64,000 nucleotides of DNA from Kribbella sindirgiensis (GTDB taxonomy: Bacteria > Actinomycetota > Actinomycetes > Propionibacteriales > Kribbellaceae): assembly GCF_004331435.1 (NCBI RefSeq), contig NZ_SJKA01000011.1, positions 62,001-126,000 of the forward strand. The letters are read 5' to 3'. This document shows, piece by piece, positions 54,389 to 63,612 of this stretch (position 1 is its first letter; the number at the start of each line of letters is the position of its first letter). A program made the position numbers and the translations under genes. The notes beneath the pieces are model-generated. The model was not told the origin of the DNA. It did no database searches and worked only from the letters and a program-made list of their open reading frames with translations.

Positions 54389-54723
54389 CGTCACGCAAGC
54401 GGCTGTCCGACGACAAGCTCCCGATCCGGATGCTGCACGACCGCGTCCTGGTCTCCCTCGAGCAGGAGGGCGAGCGGAAGTCGTCGGCGGGCATCCTGAT
54501 TCCCGCCACCGCGCAGATGGGCCGCCGGCTGTCCTGGGCGAAGGTGGTCGCGATCGGCGCGAACGTGCGGACGGTCGAGGTCGACGACCGGGTGCTGTTC
54601 GACCCGGAGGACCGGGCCGAGGTGGAGGTGCGCGGCGACGACTACATCCTGCTGCGCGAGCGCGACCTGCACGCGGTGGCCGCGGGCCGCCTGGAGGACG
54701 GCCAGACCGGCCTCTACCTCTGA
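54385..54723 (+). CDS. GroES-like co-chaperonin protein
   Basis: 112 aa. IRMLHDRVLVSLEQEGERKSSAG and VLFDPEDRAEVEVRGDDYILLRERD match the Cpn10 beta-barrel, including a mobile-loop-like KSSAGILIPATA. No groEL is nearby and the N-terminus is about 12 residues longer than usual. GTG start overlaps DUF3618. The 3' end overlaps the convergent oxidase gene by 10 bp. Confidence 0.85.
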   Translation: MTSRKRLSDDKLPIRMLHDRVLVSLEQEGERKSSAGILIPATAQMGRRLSWAKVVAIGANVRTVEVDDRVLFDPEDRAEVEVRGDDYILLRERDLHAVAAGRLEDGQTGLYL

Positions 54724-55778
54724 AATCTGAACCTGGCCGGCGCGCCGCGACCGCCGGTCACCAGGTCACGGACGAGCCCGCCGACCAGCGGTACGAACTT
54801 GAAGCCCTGCCCGGAGAACCCGGCCGCCACTGTGACCGGTCCGGCGCGGTCGATGACGAAGTCGGATGTCGGCGTGTTGTCGTAGAGACAGCTGATCGCG
54901 GTGGACCTGCTGGGGTCCAGCCCTGGGTACCACTGCTCGACGTACCGCAGCAGGGTCGCGTCCAGCTCCGGCTCGGGCTGGAAGTCGCGTGTGTCCGGGT
55001 CGACCTCCGGTCCTGTCGCATGCAGGCCGACCTTGACCCCGGAGCCCGGCTCAAAGAGGCCGTAGCTGGTAGGGCCGTGGTGCACGAAGCTGGGCCACTC
55101 CAGCTCGTCCGACCGCGGCGCGAAGAACCGTGGCTGCTCCTGCGTCACTCTGAACGGCGGTAACGGCACCAGCCCGTCAACCAGCCTTGGTGTCCAAGGC
55201 CCAGTCGTCAGTACGACGTGCCGCGCCCGCACCGCCCCACCTGGTACGTCGAGCTCGACCAAACCGTCGTACGTACGCAGAGCCCGTACTGGTGACTGCA
55301 CGCGGAACTCGGCGCCCAAGCGACCAGCCACGACCTGTAGCGCGTGAACGGTCCGATCGGCGTACAGACGACCTGACCCCGGCTGGTACAGCACAGGGGT
55401 CTCGAACCGGAACCCGGGCCACCGCTCCGCGGCCTCCTCCGCCGGGAGCACCGACCCGGTTGCCCCGTGCAACGACCGGAAGACCTCGACCGACGCGTCG
55501 CCCATCCCGTGGTCGATCCCACCGGTCTCCTCGAGCAGTGTCTCGCCCGACTCCGCCTCCAGCTCCCGCCACAACGGACGGGCCCGCTCGGTCAGCTCAG
55601 CCAGCTCGGCGTCGTCCGCGGCCGGCCGGAACAGCCGCGTCGCGCCGTGCGACCCGCCCAGCTCGTGCCCGAGCGTGAACTGCTCCAGTACGACGACCTC
55701 CCGCCCGGCCGCGGCCAGCGCCCGCGCAGCAGCCGACCCCATCGCACCGGCCCCCACCACTGCCACGTCGTACGTCAT
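54714..55778 (-). CDS. Monomeric sarcosine oxidase / N-methyl amino acid oxidase-like
   Basis: 354 aa DAO-fold enzyme. FAD motif VAVVGAGAMGSAAARALA; covalent-FAD Cys candidate in ISCLYDNTPTSDFVID; C-terminal VAAGFSGQGFKFVP. Oxidises a secondary N-methyl amino acid and makes H2O2. Short space to the divergent aminotransferase. Confidence 0.85.
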   Translation of the reverse strand: MTYDVAVVGAGAMGSAAARALAAAGREVVVLEQFTLGHELGGSHGATRLFRPAADDAELAELTERARPLWRELEAESGETLLEETGGIDHGMGDASVEVFRSLHGATGSVLPAEEAAERWPGFRFETPVLYQPGSGRLYADRTVHALQVVAGRLGAEFRVQSPVRALRTYDGLVELDVPGGAVRARHVVLTTGPWTPRLVDGLVPLPPFRVTQEQPRFFAPRSDELEWPSFVHHGPTSYGLFEPGSGVKVGLHATGPEVDPDTRDFQPEPELDATLLRYVEQWYPGLDPSRSTAISCLYDNTPTSDFVIDRAGPVTVAAGFSGQGFKFVPLVGGLVRDLVTGGRGAPARFRFQR

Positions 55779-55871
55779 CCGGTCACCCCCTGTCCGCCCC
55801 CTGTCAACGCTGATCGTAGTGATAGTGGACAGGCAATCTCAGCTGCCGAGCGGGTGGGGGAGAATGGGCGG

Positions 55872-56975
55872 GTGATCTTCGAGACCTCGAGCCGGTTGCC
55901 AGACTTCCCGTGGGACAAGCTCGCCCCCTACAAGCAGAAGGCGGCTGCGCATCCCGACGGGATCGTGGACCTCTCGGTGGGTAGTCCTGTCGACCCGGTG
56001 CCGGCGCTGGTGAAGCAGGCGCTGGCCGATGCGGCGGACGCCCCTGCGTACCCGACAACGCTCGGTACGTCGGCCGCGCGGCAGGCGGCTGTGGACTGGA
56101 TGGCGCGCCGGCTCGGCGTGACCGGTGTGGACCCGCAGAGCGGCGTACTGCCCGTGATCGGCACCAAGGAGCTGATCATGATGCTCCCGACGCTGCTCGG
56201 CATCGGGGCCGGTGACACGGTGCTCATCCCGGATCTGGCGTACCCGACGTACGAGGCCGGCGCGGCGCTCGCCCGGGCGACCAGTGTCCCGGTCGCTGAC
56301 CCGACGGCGTACGACGGGCCGGTCCGGGTCGCGTACCTGAACTCTCCGCGCAACCCGTCCGGCGAGATCACCCCTCCGGCCGACCTGCGGCGTGCGGTCG
56401 AGTGGGCGCGGGCGAACGACGTACTGCTGGTCAGCGACGAGTGCTACACCGAGTTCGGCTGGGACGAGAAGCCGGTGTCGGTGCTGCATCCGGACGTGTC
56501 CGGGGGGAGCTTCGACAACCTGCTGGCGGTGCACTCCCTGTCCAAGCGTTCCAACCTGGCCGGGTACCGCGGTGGCTTCGTCGCCGGTGACCCGACCGTC
56601 GTGGCCGAGCTGCTCGCCGTACGCAAGCACGCCGGGCTGATGGTGCCGTCACCGATCCAGGCCGCGATGGCTGCCGCGTTCGCCGATGACACTCACGTCG
56701 AGGAGCAGCGTGCTCGCTACCTGCGGCGCCGTGCGGTACTGCGCGACGCCCTGACCGATGCGGGCTGGGAGATCACCCTGTCCAACGGCGGGCTCTACTT
56801 GTGGGCCTCGCACCCGTCGTACGACGCTTACGGATCTGTCGGCGCACTGGCCGACCGGGGGATCTTGGTTGCACCCGGTGCGTTCTACGGGACCGCGGGT
56901 GACCGGCACGTGCGGGTCGCGCTCACCGGGACCGACGAGCGCATTGATGCCGCGGTAAAGAGACTGCAGGAGTGA
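55872..56975 (+). CDS. dapC: Succinyldiaminopimelate aminotransferase-like (class I PLP)
   Basis: 367 aa. The N-terminal SSRLPDFPWDKLAPYKQKA matches actinobacterial DapC. NSPRNPSGEI, DECYTEFGW, SLSKRSNLAGYRGGF (PLP Lys) and HVRVALTG are class I motifs. Transfers an amino group in lysine/DAP synthesis. GTG start, GAGAAT 6 nt upstream and GGGGGAG further up. Confidence 0.85.
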   Translation: MIFETSSRLPDFPWDKLAPYKQKAAAHPDGIVDLSVGSPVDPVPALVKQALADAADAPAYPTTLGTSAARQAAVDWMARRLGVTGVDPQSGVLPVIGTKELIMMLPTLLGIGAGDTVLIPDLAYPTYEAGAALARATSVPVADPTAYDGPVRVAYLNSPRNPSGEITPPADLRRAVEWARANDVLLVSDECYTEFGWDEKPVSVLHPDVSGGSFDNLLAVHSLSKRSNLAGYRGGFVAGDPTVVAELLAVRKHAGLMVPSPIQAAMAAAFADDTHVEEQRARYLRRRAVLRDALTDAGWEITLSNGGLYLWASHPSYDAYGSVGALADRGILVAPGAFYGTAGDRHVRVALTGTDERIDAAVKRLQE

Positions 56976-57058
56976 AAGAACTTCTCGCCTACGTGTGACG
57001 TCTTCCTCTGTGACTGCCTCTTATATGGGTAGGTGTTGTCCAGGGGAGGGTGAGGCGG

Positions 57059-58384
57059 ATGAGGCGCTTCGTGGGGGTAGCGGTCGCAGTTCTGCTGAGT
57101 GTCGGGTCCGTAGGTGTGGCCCACGCGGACGAGAGTCCTTCGCCGAGCGTCACGCCATCGGTGACTCCTGCAGAGACACCAACTCCAACGCCAACCCCGG
57201 CTGAAACGCCAACTCCTACGCCAACTCCTACGCCTACACCGAAAGCGGCGGCGGCGTGGTCGATCACGCTGGATCAGCCGGCCGCGTCCTGGGAGGACAA
57301 GCCGACCGTCTTCACCGGCAAGATCAGCCAGCCGATCACTGGCTCGTACATCACGCTGTGGCAGCGCGTCCCCGGTGCGTGGGTGCTGCGCGCCTCGACC
57401 CGGACCACGACCGGCGGCGTGTACAGGTTCAGCTACGTGTCGGCGGCCACGGGTACCTGGGCGTTCCGCACGATGATCGGGGTCAAGGCGGAGACGGCGC
57501 TCGCGATCTCGGACTACCGGAGCGTGCCGATCCAGGACCGGAAGATCCTGGTCAACACCCCCGCGTCCTGGTACGCGACCCTGACCGGCGTCTCGGTCAC
57601 CGGGCGGATGGTCCCGGCCGAGCCGGGTAAGGAACTCGCGCTGCAGGAGTACCTCGGCAGCGGCGTCTGGCGACTGCTGAACATCGGCACGATGGATGCA
57701 GCAGGCAACTTCCGGATCCGCGTCCCCGACGACCTGCCGAAGACCCGGACCGTCCGGGTCGTCACGCGGTACGTCGCCCAGTCCGCGATGGAGTACTCCG
57801 GCCTCGCGACCATCGTCATCAAGGCGGCACTGAACCCCAAGGTGTACGCCGTCTCCGCCGCGATGGTGCCGAACACGTACCGCGCCGGATGCCCCGTGAA
57901 GCCGTCGTCGCTGCGGCTGCTGCAGCTGAACTACTGGGGTTTCGACGGCCGTGTGCACCGCGGCGAGCTGATCCTGCGGGACGCCGCGGTGGCGAAGATG
58001 ATCACCGTGTGGACCTCGACGTTCGCGTCGAAGTTCCCGATCCGGCAGATGCGCCGGGTGGACGTGTTCGGCGGCAGCGACATCAAGTCGATGGCGGCCG
58101 ACAACACGTCCGCGTTCAACTGCCGCCGCGTCACGGGTGATCCGTACTCGTTGTCGCCGCACTCGTACGGCTGGGCGATCGACATCAACACCGTCGAGAA
58201 CCCGTACCTGGCCGCCAACGGGGTCTGGTACCCGTCGAACGGGCTGGCGTACCGCAACCGGTCCCTGGTGCGTCCGGGCATGCTCTTCTCGAGCAGCGTC
58301 GCTACGAAGGCACTGATCGGTCAGGGGTACTTCTGGGGCGCCGGCTGGGCCAAACCCGACTACCAGCACTTCCAGCCGAAGTGA
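57059..58384 (+). CDS. Exported M15 D,D- or L,D-peptidase with Thr-Pro linker
   Basis: 441 aa. Signal peptide (1-25), a Thr-Pro-rich stretch (about 36-60) encoded by short ACGCCAACTCCT-type repeats, two Ig-like segments (70-165, 170-265), then an M15 VanY/CwlK-type zinc peptidase with SPHSYGWAIDIN and WGAGWAKPDYQHF. It cuts cell-wall peptide cross-links. ATG at 57059 preferred (GGGGAGG about 10 nt upstream) over GTG 57050. Overlaps the lipoprotein gene (GTGA). Confidence 0.85.
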   Translation: MRRFVGVAVAVLLSVGSVGVAHADESPSPSVTPSVTPAETPTPTPTPAETPTPTPTPTPTPKAAAAWSITLDQPAASWEDKPTVFTGKISQPITGSYITLWQRVPGAWVLRASTRTTTGGVYRFSYVSAATGTWAFRTMIGVKAETALAISDYRSVPIQDRKILVNTPASWYATLTGVSVTGRMVPAEPGKELALQEYLGSGVWRLLNIGTMDAAGNFRIRVPDDLPKTRTVRVVTRYVAQSAMEYSGLATIVIKAALNPKVYAVSAAMVPNTYRAGCPVKPSSLRLLQLNYWGFDGRVHRGELILRDAAVAKMITVWTSTFASKFPIRQMRRVDVFGGSDIKSMAADNTSAFNCRRVTGDPYSLSPHSYGWAIDINTVENPYLAANGVWYPSNGLAYRNRSLVRPGMLFSSSVATKALIGQGYFWGAGWAKPDYQHFQPK

Positions 58385-59160
58385 AAGCCCTCGCGGTCGC
58401 CAGCGCGTTGTCAGTCGTCCTAGTCGGCTGCAGCTCGAACTCAGCCGCGGAACAACCCGCGTCGAGCCCAGCACCCAGCCCTAGCCCGGTGATCCCCACC
58501 ACGGTCAGCGGCACCGTGCCGGTCCCGCCGACCACGCTGCCCAGCAGTAACCCGACGGACGCCGCCGTCCCACCCGTGGTGCCCGAGCAGGCGACCGCGC
58601 CACCTCCGGCCAACGCCGGTCCGCTCACCGCAGGCAACCTCCCGGCACCCGACAAGCTCGGCACCGGCTGGAAGACCTACGCGGACCCAGGTGGTGCAGA
58701 GGCGGGTTTCATCGGCAACAACACCTGGACCCGCCGCCGCGACCCACACCAGGCCTCGTACGAAGCACTGCCCTCCGGCTGCGCCGGCCGGCCAGTCAAC
58801 GGCTCGTTGCCAGTACCGGCGTACGCCCTGACCGGCAGCTACCGCACGGCCGAAGCCCTACCCGCCACCGCGCTCCTGCTCCGCTTCAGCAACTCCACCC
58901 AGGCAGCGGCGTACTACGCCGGCTACCAAGCTCGCATGAAAGCGTGTGGCTCAGGCGGCGACCTCAGCGTCAAACAACTCTGGGCCGAGACAGCAGCTGC
59001 CACTGCAGTACGTGCGTATGCCGGAGCAGAGTCCTACGTGGACGTGTCCGTGGTGAAGGGCGCGACGGTCGCGCTCCTGGCTACGACTTCCACCAAGCCG
59101 GAGCAGCAGGCCGACTGGGCTCGGACCGTCGTCCCAGCGCTGGAAGCAGGCATGGGTTAG
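58381..59160 (+). CDS. Lipoprotein with Ser/Pro-rich linker
   Basis: 259 aa. Lipobox LVGC at residues 14-17, then an Ala/Ser/Pro-rich low-complexity linker (to about 85) and a globular domain of about 170 residues with two or three Cys. It resembles exported sensor-like proteins (PknH extracellular-type folds) only loosely. GTG start coupled to the M15 gene. The stop overlaps that of the convergent hydrolase. Confidence 0.75.
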   Translation: MKALAVASALSVVLVGCSSNSAAEQPASSPAPSPSPVIPTTVSGTVPVPPTTLPSSNPTDAAVPPVVPEQATAPPPANAGPLTAGNLPAPDKLGTGWKTYADPGGAEAGFIGNNTWTRRRDPHQASYEALPSGCAGRPVNGSLPVPAYALTGSYRTAEALPATALLLRFSNSTQAAAYYAGYQARMKACGSGGDLSVKQLWAETAAATAVRAYAGAESYVDVSVVKGATVALLATTSTKPEQQADWARTVVPALEAGMG

Positions 59161-60146
59161 AGGCGGTCCGCATCCACCACCGCCCGTGCGAAGTCGCGTG
59201 GTGCTTCCTGGGGAACGTTGTGCCCGACAGCGAAGACGCGGTGCTCGTATGCGCCGATGAAGTGATCGCGGTACGACGACCCGTTCCCGGCCGGTGTGAA
59301 CGGGTCGTCACGGCCGTCGATGGTGATCGTCGGCGCGGCGATCTTCGGCGTCTTCTGCAGCCGGCTCTCCAGTTCGGCGTACTCCGGCTCGGCCGGGATC
59401 AGGCTCTGCCGCCACCGGTAGTTGCCGATCACGATGGCTTCGTAGTCCGGGTTGTCGAAGGCGGCCGCGGTCCGGGCGTACGTCGCGGCGCTGTAGTTCC
59501 AGGTCGGCGAGTTGAACTTCCAGATGAACTCACCGATCTCCCGCTTGTACTGGTGCAGGCCCTGCGCGCCGCGCTCGGTGGCGAAGTAGTACTGGTACCA
59601 CCAGGCGTTCTCGGCCGCGGGGGGCAGCGGCTTCTTGTTGAATTCCAGGTTGGTGATCAGGTACCCCGTGACCGAGACGAGTGCCTTCACCCGCTCCGGC
59701 CAGAGCGCGGCGATGATGTCCGCGGTGCGCGAGCCCCAGTCGTAACCGGCCAGTACGGCGCGCTGGATCCCTAGTGCGTCCATCAGGGCGAGCGTGTCGA
59801 GCGCGAACGCGGCCTGGTCGACGTTGCGAGGCGTGGCGGCCGAGCGGAACGTCGTACTGCCGTGGCCGCGAAAGTAGGGCACCACGACGCGGTAGCCGCG
59901 GCGGGCGAGCAGTGGGGCGACCTGCTCGTAGCTGTGGATGTCGTACGGGAAGCCGTGCAGCAGTAGTACCGGGGTGCCGTGCGCCGGCCCGAGCTCGACG
60001 TACCCGACGTTGAGGACGCCCGCGTTGATCTGCCGCACCGGTCCGAACGGGAGCTTCGGAGAGGCGGCCGCGCCTCCGGTCAGCAGCGGAGCGGCCAATG
60101 CGGCGGCTCCGGTGGTGCGAAGGAGGGTGCGGCGGCTGAGGTTCAT
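59157..60146 (-). CDS. Tat-exported alpha/beta hydrolase (epoxide hydrolase / dehalogenase type)
   Basis: 329 aa. Twin-arginine signal LSRRTLLRTTG (cleavage near residue 29). HGFPYD (oxyanion HG), nucleophile Asp in AGYDWGS (G-x-D-x-G, not Ser), Asp in DGRDDPF and His in VGHNVPQE. Aspartate nucleophiles mark epoxide hydrolases and haloalkane dehalogenases. ATG at 60146 with AAAGG 7 nt upstream; GTG one codon earlier. Confidence 0.85.
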   Translation of the reverse strand: MNLSRRTLLRTTGAAALAAPLLTGGAAASPKLPFGPVRQINAGVLNVGYVELGPAHGTPVLLLHGFPYDIHSYEQVAPLLARRGYRVVVPYFRGHGSTTFRSAATPRNVDQAAFALDTLALMDALGIQRAVLAGYDWGSRTADIIAALWPERVKALVSVTGYLITNLEFNKKPLPPAAENAWWYQYYFATERGAQGLHQYKREIGEFIWKFNSPTWNYSAATYARTAAAFDNPDYEAIVIGNYRWRQSLIPAEPEYAELESRLQKTPKIAAPTITIDGRDDPFTPAGNGSSYRDHFIGAYEHRVFAVGHNVPQEAPRDFARAVVDADRL

Positions 60147-60286
60147 CACAGGACCTTTCTGGGAGGTGAGCCCTCAGATTCGCCCGGGGCGTACCTCGGT
60201 CGCGCCCGTGAGACTCCCTGGAGTCCTGACAAAGTCGCACCAGAAGTTGTATTACCTTTCAGTATTTCGTGTCCTACACTCCGGTT

Positions 60287-61441
60287 ATGGGTGACTTCGA
60301 CCGGTATGCCCGCTTGACCGCGCGGCTGGACGCGCCGTACGCGGTGATCGACCTCGCCGCGTTCCGGCGGAACGCCGACGACCTGGTCCGGCGCGCCGCC
60401 GGGACGCCGATCCGGATCGCCTCGAAGTCGGTCCGCTGCCGCGCGCTGATCACGGCCGCGCTCGAGCGGCCCGGGTTCCACGGCGTGATGAGCTATGCGC
60501 TCCCCGAAGCGCTCTGGCTGGCCCGCAACGGTGTCGACGACATCCTGCTCGGCTACCCGACGACCCACCGGACCGCGCTCCGCGAACTGTCCGAGGACCC
60601 TGACGCGGCGTCCCGGATCACGCTGATGATCGACTCGCCCGAGCACCTCGGGTACGTCAAGGCCGCCGCGACCGGTACGGCCCGGATCCAGATCTGCCTC
60701 GACGTCGACGCCTCGCTGCGGATCTTCGGCCAGCACCTCGGCGTCCGGCGGTCGCCGCTGCGGACCCCGTCCGACGTGGCGGCGCTGGCCCGTAAGGTCG
60801 CCGCAGACGACGCGTTCGAGCTGACCGGCGTGATGTTCTACGAGGCCCAGATCGCCGGCCTCCCCGACACGTCACCGGCCGTCCGCTGGGTCAAGCGCCG
60901 TTCGGCCGCCGAGCTCGCCGACCGGCGCGGCGCTGTGGTCGACGCGGTCAAGCAGGTCGCACCGCTCCGGATCGTCAACAGCGGCGGGACCGGCAGCCTG
61001 GAGATCAGCAGCGCCGACCCGGTCGTCACCGAGGTCACCGCCGGCTCCGGTCTCTACGGCCCGACCCTCTTCGACAAGTACGACGTGTTCCAGCCCGAGC
61101 ATGCGATGACCTACGCGCTGGACGTCGTACGCCGGCCCGCGCCACGGATCGCCACGCTCTTCGGCGGTGGGTACGTCGCGTCGGGACCGGCGAAGAAGTC
61201 CCGGCTGCCGCTGCCCGCCGCACCGTCCGGACTGAAGCTGCTGGGCACCGAAGGCGCCGGCGAGGTGCAGACTCCGGTCCAGGGACAATCGGCCGATCGG
61301 CTACGAATCGGCGACAGAGTGTGGATGCGGTACGCCAAGGCAGGCGAGATGCTGGAGCGGTTCGATGTCCTGCACGCCGTTGACGGTGAGGACGTGAGCG
61401 AACTCGTCACCTACCGCGGCGAAGGGAAGAACTTCGGATGA
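60287..61441 (+). CDS. PLP enzyme, D-threonine-aldolase/alanine-racemase-N type
   Basis: 384 aa. PLP Lys in RIASKSVRC near residue 47; NSGGTGSL and GSGLYGPTLFDKY are family motifs. The C-terminal MRYAKAGEMLERF replaces the RHAKAGE pattern expected by me for many relatives, so metal binding may differ. Acts on a D- or beta-hydroxy amino acid. TACACT 6 nt before the ATG, leaderless. Overlaps the lactone-oxidase gene (ATGA). Confidence 0.8.
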   Translation: MGDFDRYARLTARLDAPYAVIDLAAFRRNADDLVRRAAGTPIRIASKSVRCRALITAALERPGFHGVMSYALPEALWLARNGVDDILLGYPTTHRTALRELSEDPDAASRITLMIDSPEHLGYVKAAATGTARIQICLDVDASLRIFGQHLGVRRSPLRTPSDVAALARKVAADDAFELTGVMFYEAQIAGLPDTSPAVRWVKRRSAAELADRRGAVVDAVKQVAPLRIVNSGGTGSLEISSADPVVTEVTAGSGLYGPTLFDKYDVFQPEHAMTYALDVVRRPAPRIATLFGGGYVASGPAKKSRLPLPAAPSGLKLLGTEGAGEVQTPVQGQSADRLRIGDRVWMRYAKAGEMLERFDVLHAVDGEDVSELVTYRGEGKNFG

Positions 61442-62739
61442 GCACCTGGCGGAACTGGGCCGGTACCGAATCGGCGACCGGGATCGAGACACTGCGACCA
61501 GGCTCGGCCGACGAGCTCGCGGCCGCGGTGAAATCCGCCGCCGAGCAGGGCAAGAAGCTCAAAGCGGTCGGTTCCGGCCACTCGTTCACGGGCTGCTCGG
61601 TGCCGCGACAGGTGATGATCCGGCTGGACGGCCTGTCCTCGATCGTCAACGCCGACAAGGAGTCCGGCCGGGTCACGGTCGGCGCGGGCACCGGGCTGCG
61701 GAAGCTGAACGCGGGGCTGGCCGCGTTCGACCTCGCGATGGCCAACCTCGGCGACATCGACAAGCAGACGGTCTCCGGCGCGATCTCGACCGGCACGCAC
61801 GGGACGGGCGCGCGGCTCGGCGGCCTGGCCACGCAGGTCGTCGCGCTCGACCTGGTCACCGCGGACGGCTCGGTGCTGCACTGCTCCGCGGAAGAGAACC
61901 CGGACGTCTTCGCCGCGGCCCGGGTCTCGGTCGGCGCGCTAGGCGTGATCAGCTCGCTCACGCTGCAGTGCGTGCCGGCGTTCCTGCTGCGCGCGCAGGA
62001 GATGCCGCTGCCGCTCGGCGAGGTCCTGGACGGGTTCGACGAACTTGCGGACGGCAACGACCACTTCGAGTTCTACTGGTTCCCGCACACCGACATCGCC
62101 CTCACCAAGCGGAACAACCGGGTCGGGCCCGGGGTCGGCGCCTCGCCGGTCGGCCGGGTCCGCGGCTGGATCGACGACGAGCTGCTGTCCAACAAGGTCT
62201 TCGAGCTGACCAACCGCCTCGCGGTCCGGCGGCCGGGGATGGTGCCACGGATCAACCAGCTCGCCTCGCGTGCGCTGTCGGCCCGGGAGTACGTCGACGC
62301 GTCGTCCAAGGTGTTCTGTTCCGAGCGCAACGTGATCTTCCGCGAGTCGGAGTACGCCGTACCGCGGGAGCACGTCGTCGACGTGATCCGCCGGCTGCGG
62401 GAGTGGATCGACGCGTCGGGGTCGCGGATCCCGTTCCCGATCGAGGTCCGGGTCGCCGCGCCGGACGACATCTGGCTGTCCACGGCGTCCGGGCGCGCGA
62501 CGGCGTACGTCGCGATCCACCAGTACCACCGGCTGCCGCACGACCCGTACTTCCGGGCCTTCGAGAACATCGTCGCCGACTACGACGGGCGGCCGCACTG
62601 GGGCAAGCTGCACACGCTCACCGCGGACGACCTGCGCGGCCGGTACCCGCACTTCGACGACTTCCTCGCGGTCCGCGACCGGCTGGATCCGCAGCGGACG
62701 TTCGATAACGTCTACACCCAGCAGGTCTTCGGGCACTAG
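61438..62739 (+). CDS. FAD-linked sugar-lactone oxidase (D-arabinono-1,4-lactone oxidase family)
   Basis: 433 aa. RNWAGTESATG, VGSGHSFTGC (FAD-linked His), GTHGTGARLGGLA and the C-terminal ALO domain with RPHWGKLH and FDDFLAVRDRLDP. A distant paralogue of the alditol oxidase at 25.3 kb. Oxidises a sugar lactone or alcohol. Coupled to the PLP enzyme and followed 9 nt later by a PIG-L deacetylase gene. Confidence 0.87.
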   Translation: MSTWRNWAGTESATGIETLRPGSADELAAAVKSAAEQGKKLKAVGSGHSFTGCSVPRQVMIRLDGLSSIVNADKESGRVTVGAGTGLRKLNAGLAAFDLAMANLGDIDKQTVSGAISTGTHGTGARLGGLATQVVALDLVTADGSVLHCSAEENPDVFAAARVSVGALGVISSLTLQCVPAFLLRAQEMPLPLGEVLDGFDELADGNDHFEFYWFPHTDIALTKRNNRVGPGVGASPVGRVRGWIDDELLSNKVFELTNRLAVRRPGMVPRINQLASRALSAREYVDASSKVFCSERNVIFRESEYAVPREHVVDVIRRLREWIDASGSRIPFPIEVRVAAPDDIWLSTASGRATAYVAIHQYHRLPHDPYFRAFENIVADYDGRPHWGKLHTLTADDLRGRYPHFDDFLAVRDRLDPQRTFDNVYTQQVFGH

Positions 62740-62748
62740 CCTGCGGGG

Positions 62749-63462
62749 ATGAGCACTCTCGAACCGGTCGTCGAGGACTGGCAGAAGGCGCTGGCCGTGG
62801 TCGCGCACCCGGACGACCTGGAATTCGGTACGGCGGCCGCGATCGCGCGCTGGACCGGACAGGGCAAGCAGATCGTGTACTGCCTGCTGACCTCCGGCGA
62901 GGCGGGGATCGACGGCGTCGACCCGGCCGAGTGCGGCCCGCTGCGCGAGGCCGAGCAGATCGAGTCGTCCCGGATCGTCGGCGTCTCCGCGGTCGAGTTC
63001 CTCGGCCAGCCCGACGGCACCATCGAGTACGGGGTCGCGCTCCGCCGCGTGATCGCCGCCGCGATCCGCCGGCACCAGCCGGAGATCGTCATCACGAACA
63101 ACTTCCGCGACACCTGGGACGGCGACGTCGCCCTGAACCAGTCCGACCACATCAACACCGGTCGCGCCACGCTCGACGCGGTCCGGGACGCCGCGAACCG
63201 GTGGATCTTTCCTGACGCCGGCGACAAGTGGGACGGCGTACGGCAGGTGTGGGCAGCCGGATCACCCGACTCCCGGCACGGGGTGGATACCACCGACACG
63301 TTCGAGATCGGAGTGCAGTCGCTGAAGGCGCACAAGGCCTACATCGACGGCCTGAACTGGCCACACTTCGACCCGCAGGAGTTCCTCGAAGGCACCTCGC
63401 GCCCGGCCGGTGCGCTGCTGGGCACGAAGTACGGCGCGCGGTTCGAGGTCTTCACTCCTTGA
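62749..63462 (+). CDS. PIG-L family LmbE-like deacetylase
   Basis: 237 aa. AHPDDLEFG (zinc Asp/His) and SDHINTG (second His). The family removes N-acetyl groups from sugar amines (MshB, Bca). Together with the two preceding genes it may process an amino sugar or mycothiol-like compound. ATG 6 nt after TAGCCT. Confidence 0.88.
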   Translation: MSTLEPVVEDWQKALAVVAHPDDLEFGTAAAIARWTGQGKQIVYCLLTSGEAGIDGVDPAECGPLREAEQIESSRIVGVSAVEFLGQPDGTIEYGVALRRVIAAAIRRHQPEIVITNNFRDTWDGDVALNQSDHINTGRATLDAVRDAANRWIFPDAGDKWDGVRQVWAAGSPDSRHGVDTTDTFEIGVQSLKAHKAYIDGLNWPHFDPQEFLEGTSRPAGALLGTKYGARFEVFTP

Positions 63463-63477
63463 GGTAGGCCTGCAGGT

Positions 63478-63503
63478 GCGGCGGCCCCGGCTTCGGCCGC
63501 CGC
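63478..63503. terminator. Hairpin between convergent genes
   Basis: GCGGCGGCC-N8-GGCCGCCGC, a perfect 9-bp stem. Lies 15 nt after the deacetylase stop. No T-run, but G+C-rich and well placed. Confidence 0.55.
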
Positions 63504-63612
63504 GGCTCGCGATCGCCGGCGGTGCCCGGGCCGGGCGGATTGTTCGGACCGACCCAGGAACGGACCAGCGCACGGCCGCCCCAAGTGTCCCGTGAGTACC
63601 AGATATCTGCGG

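Noticed and set aside
57150-57245. Short tandem repeats that could suggest a CRISPR or minisatellite
   Set aside because: They encode an in-frame Thr-Pro linker of the M15 peptidase, with 6-12 bp units and no spacers.
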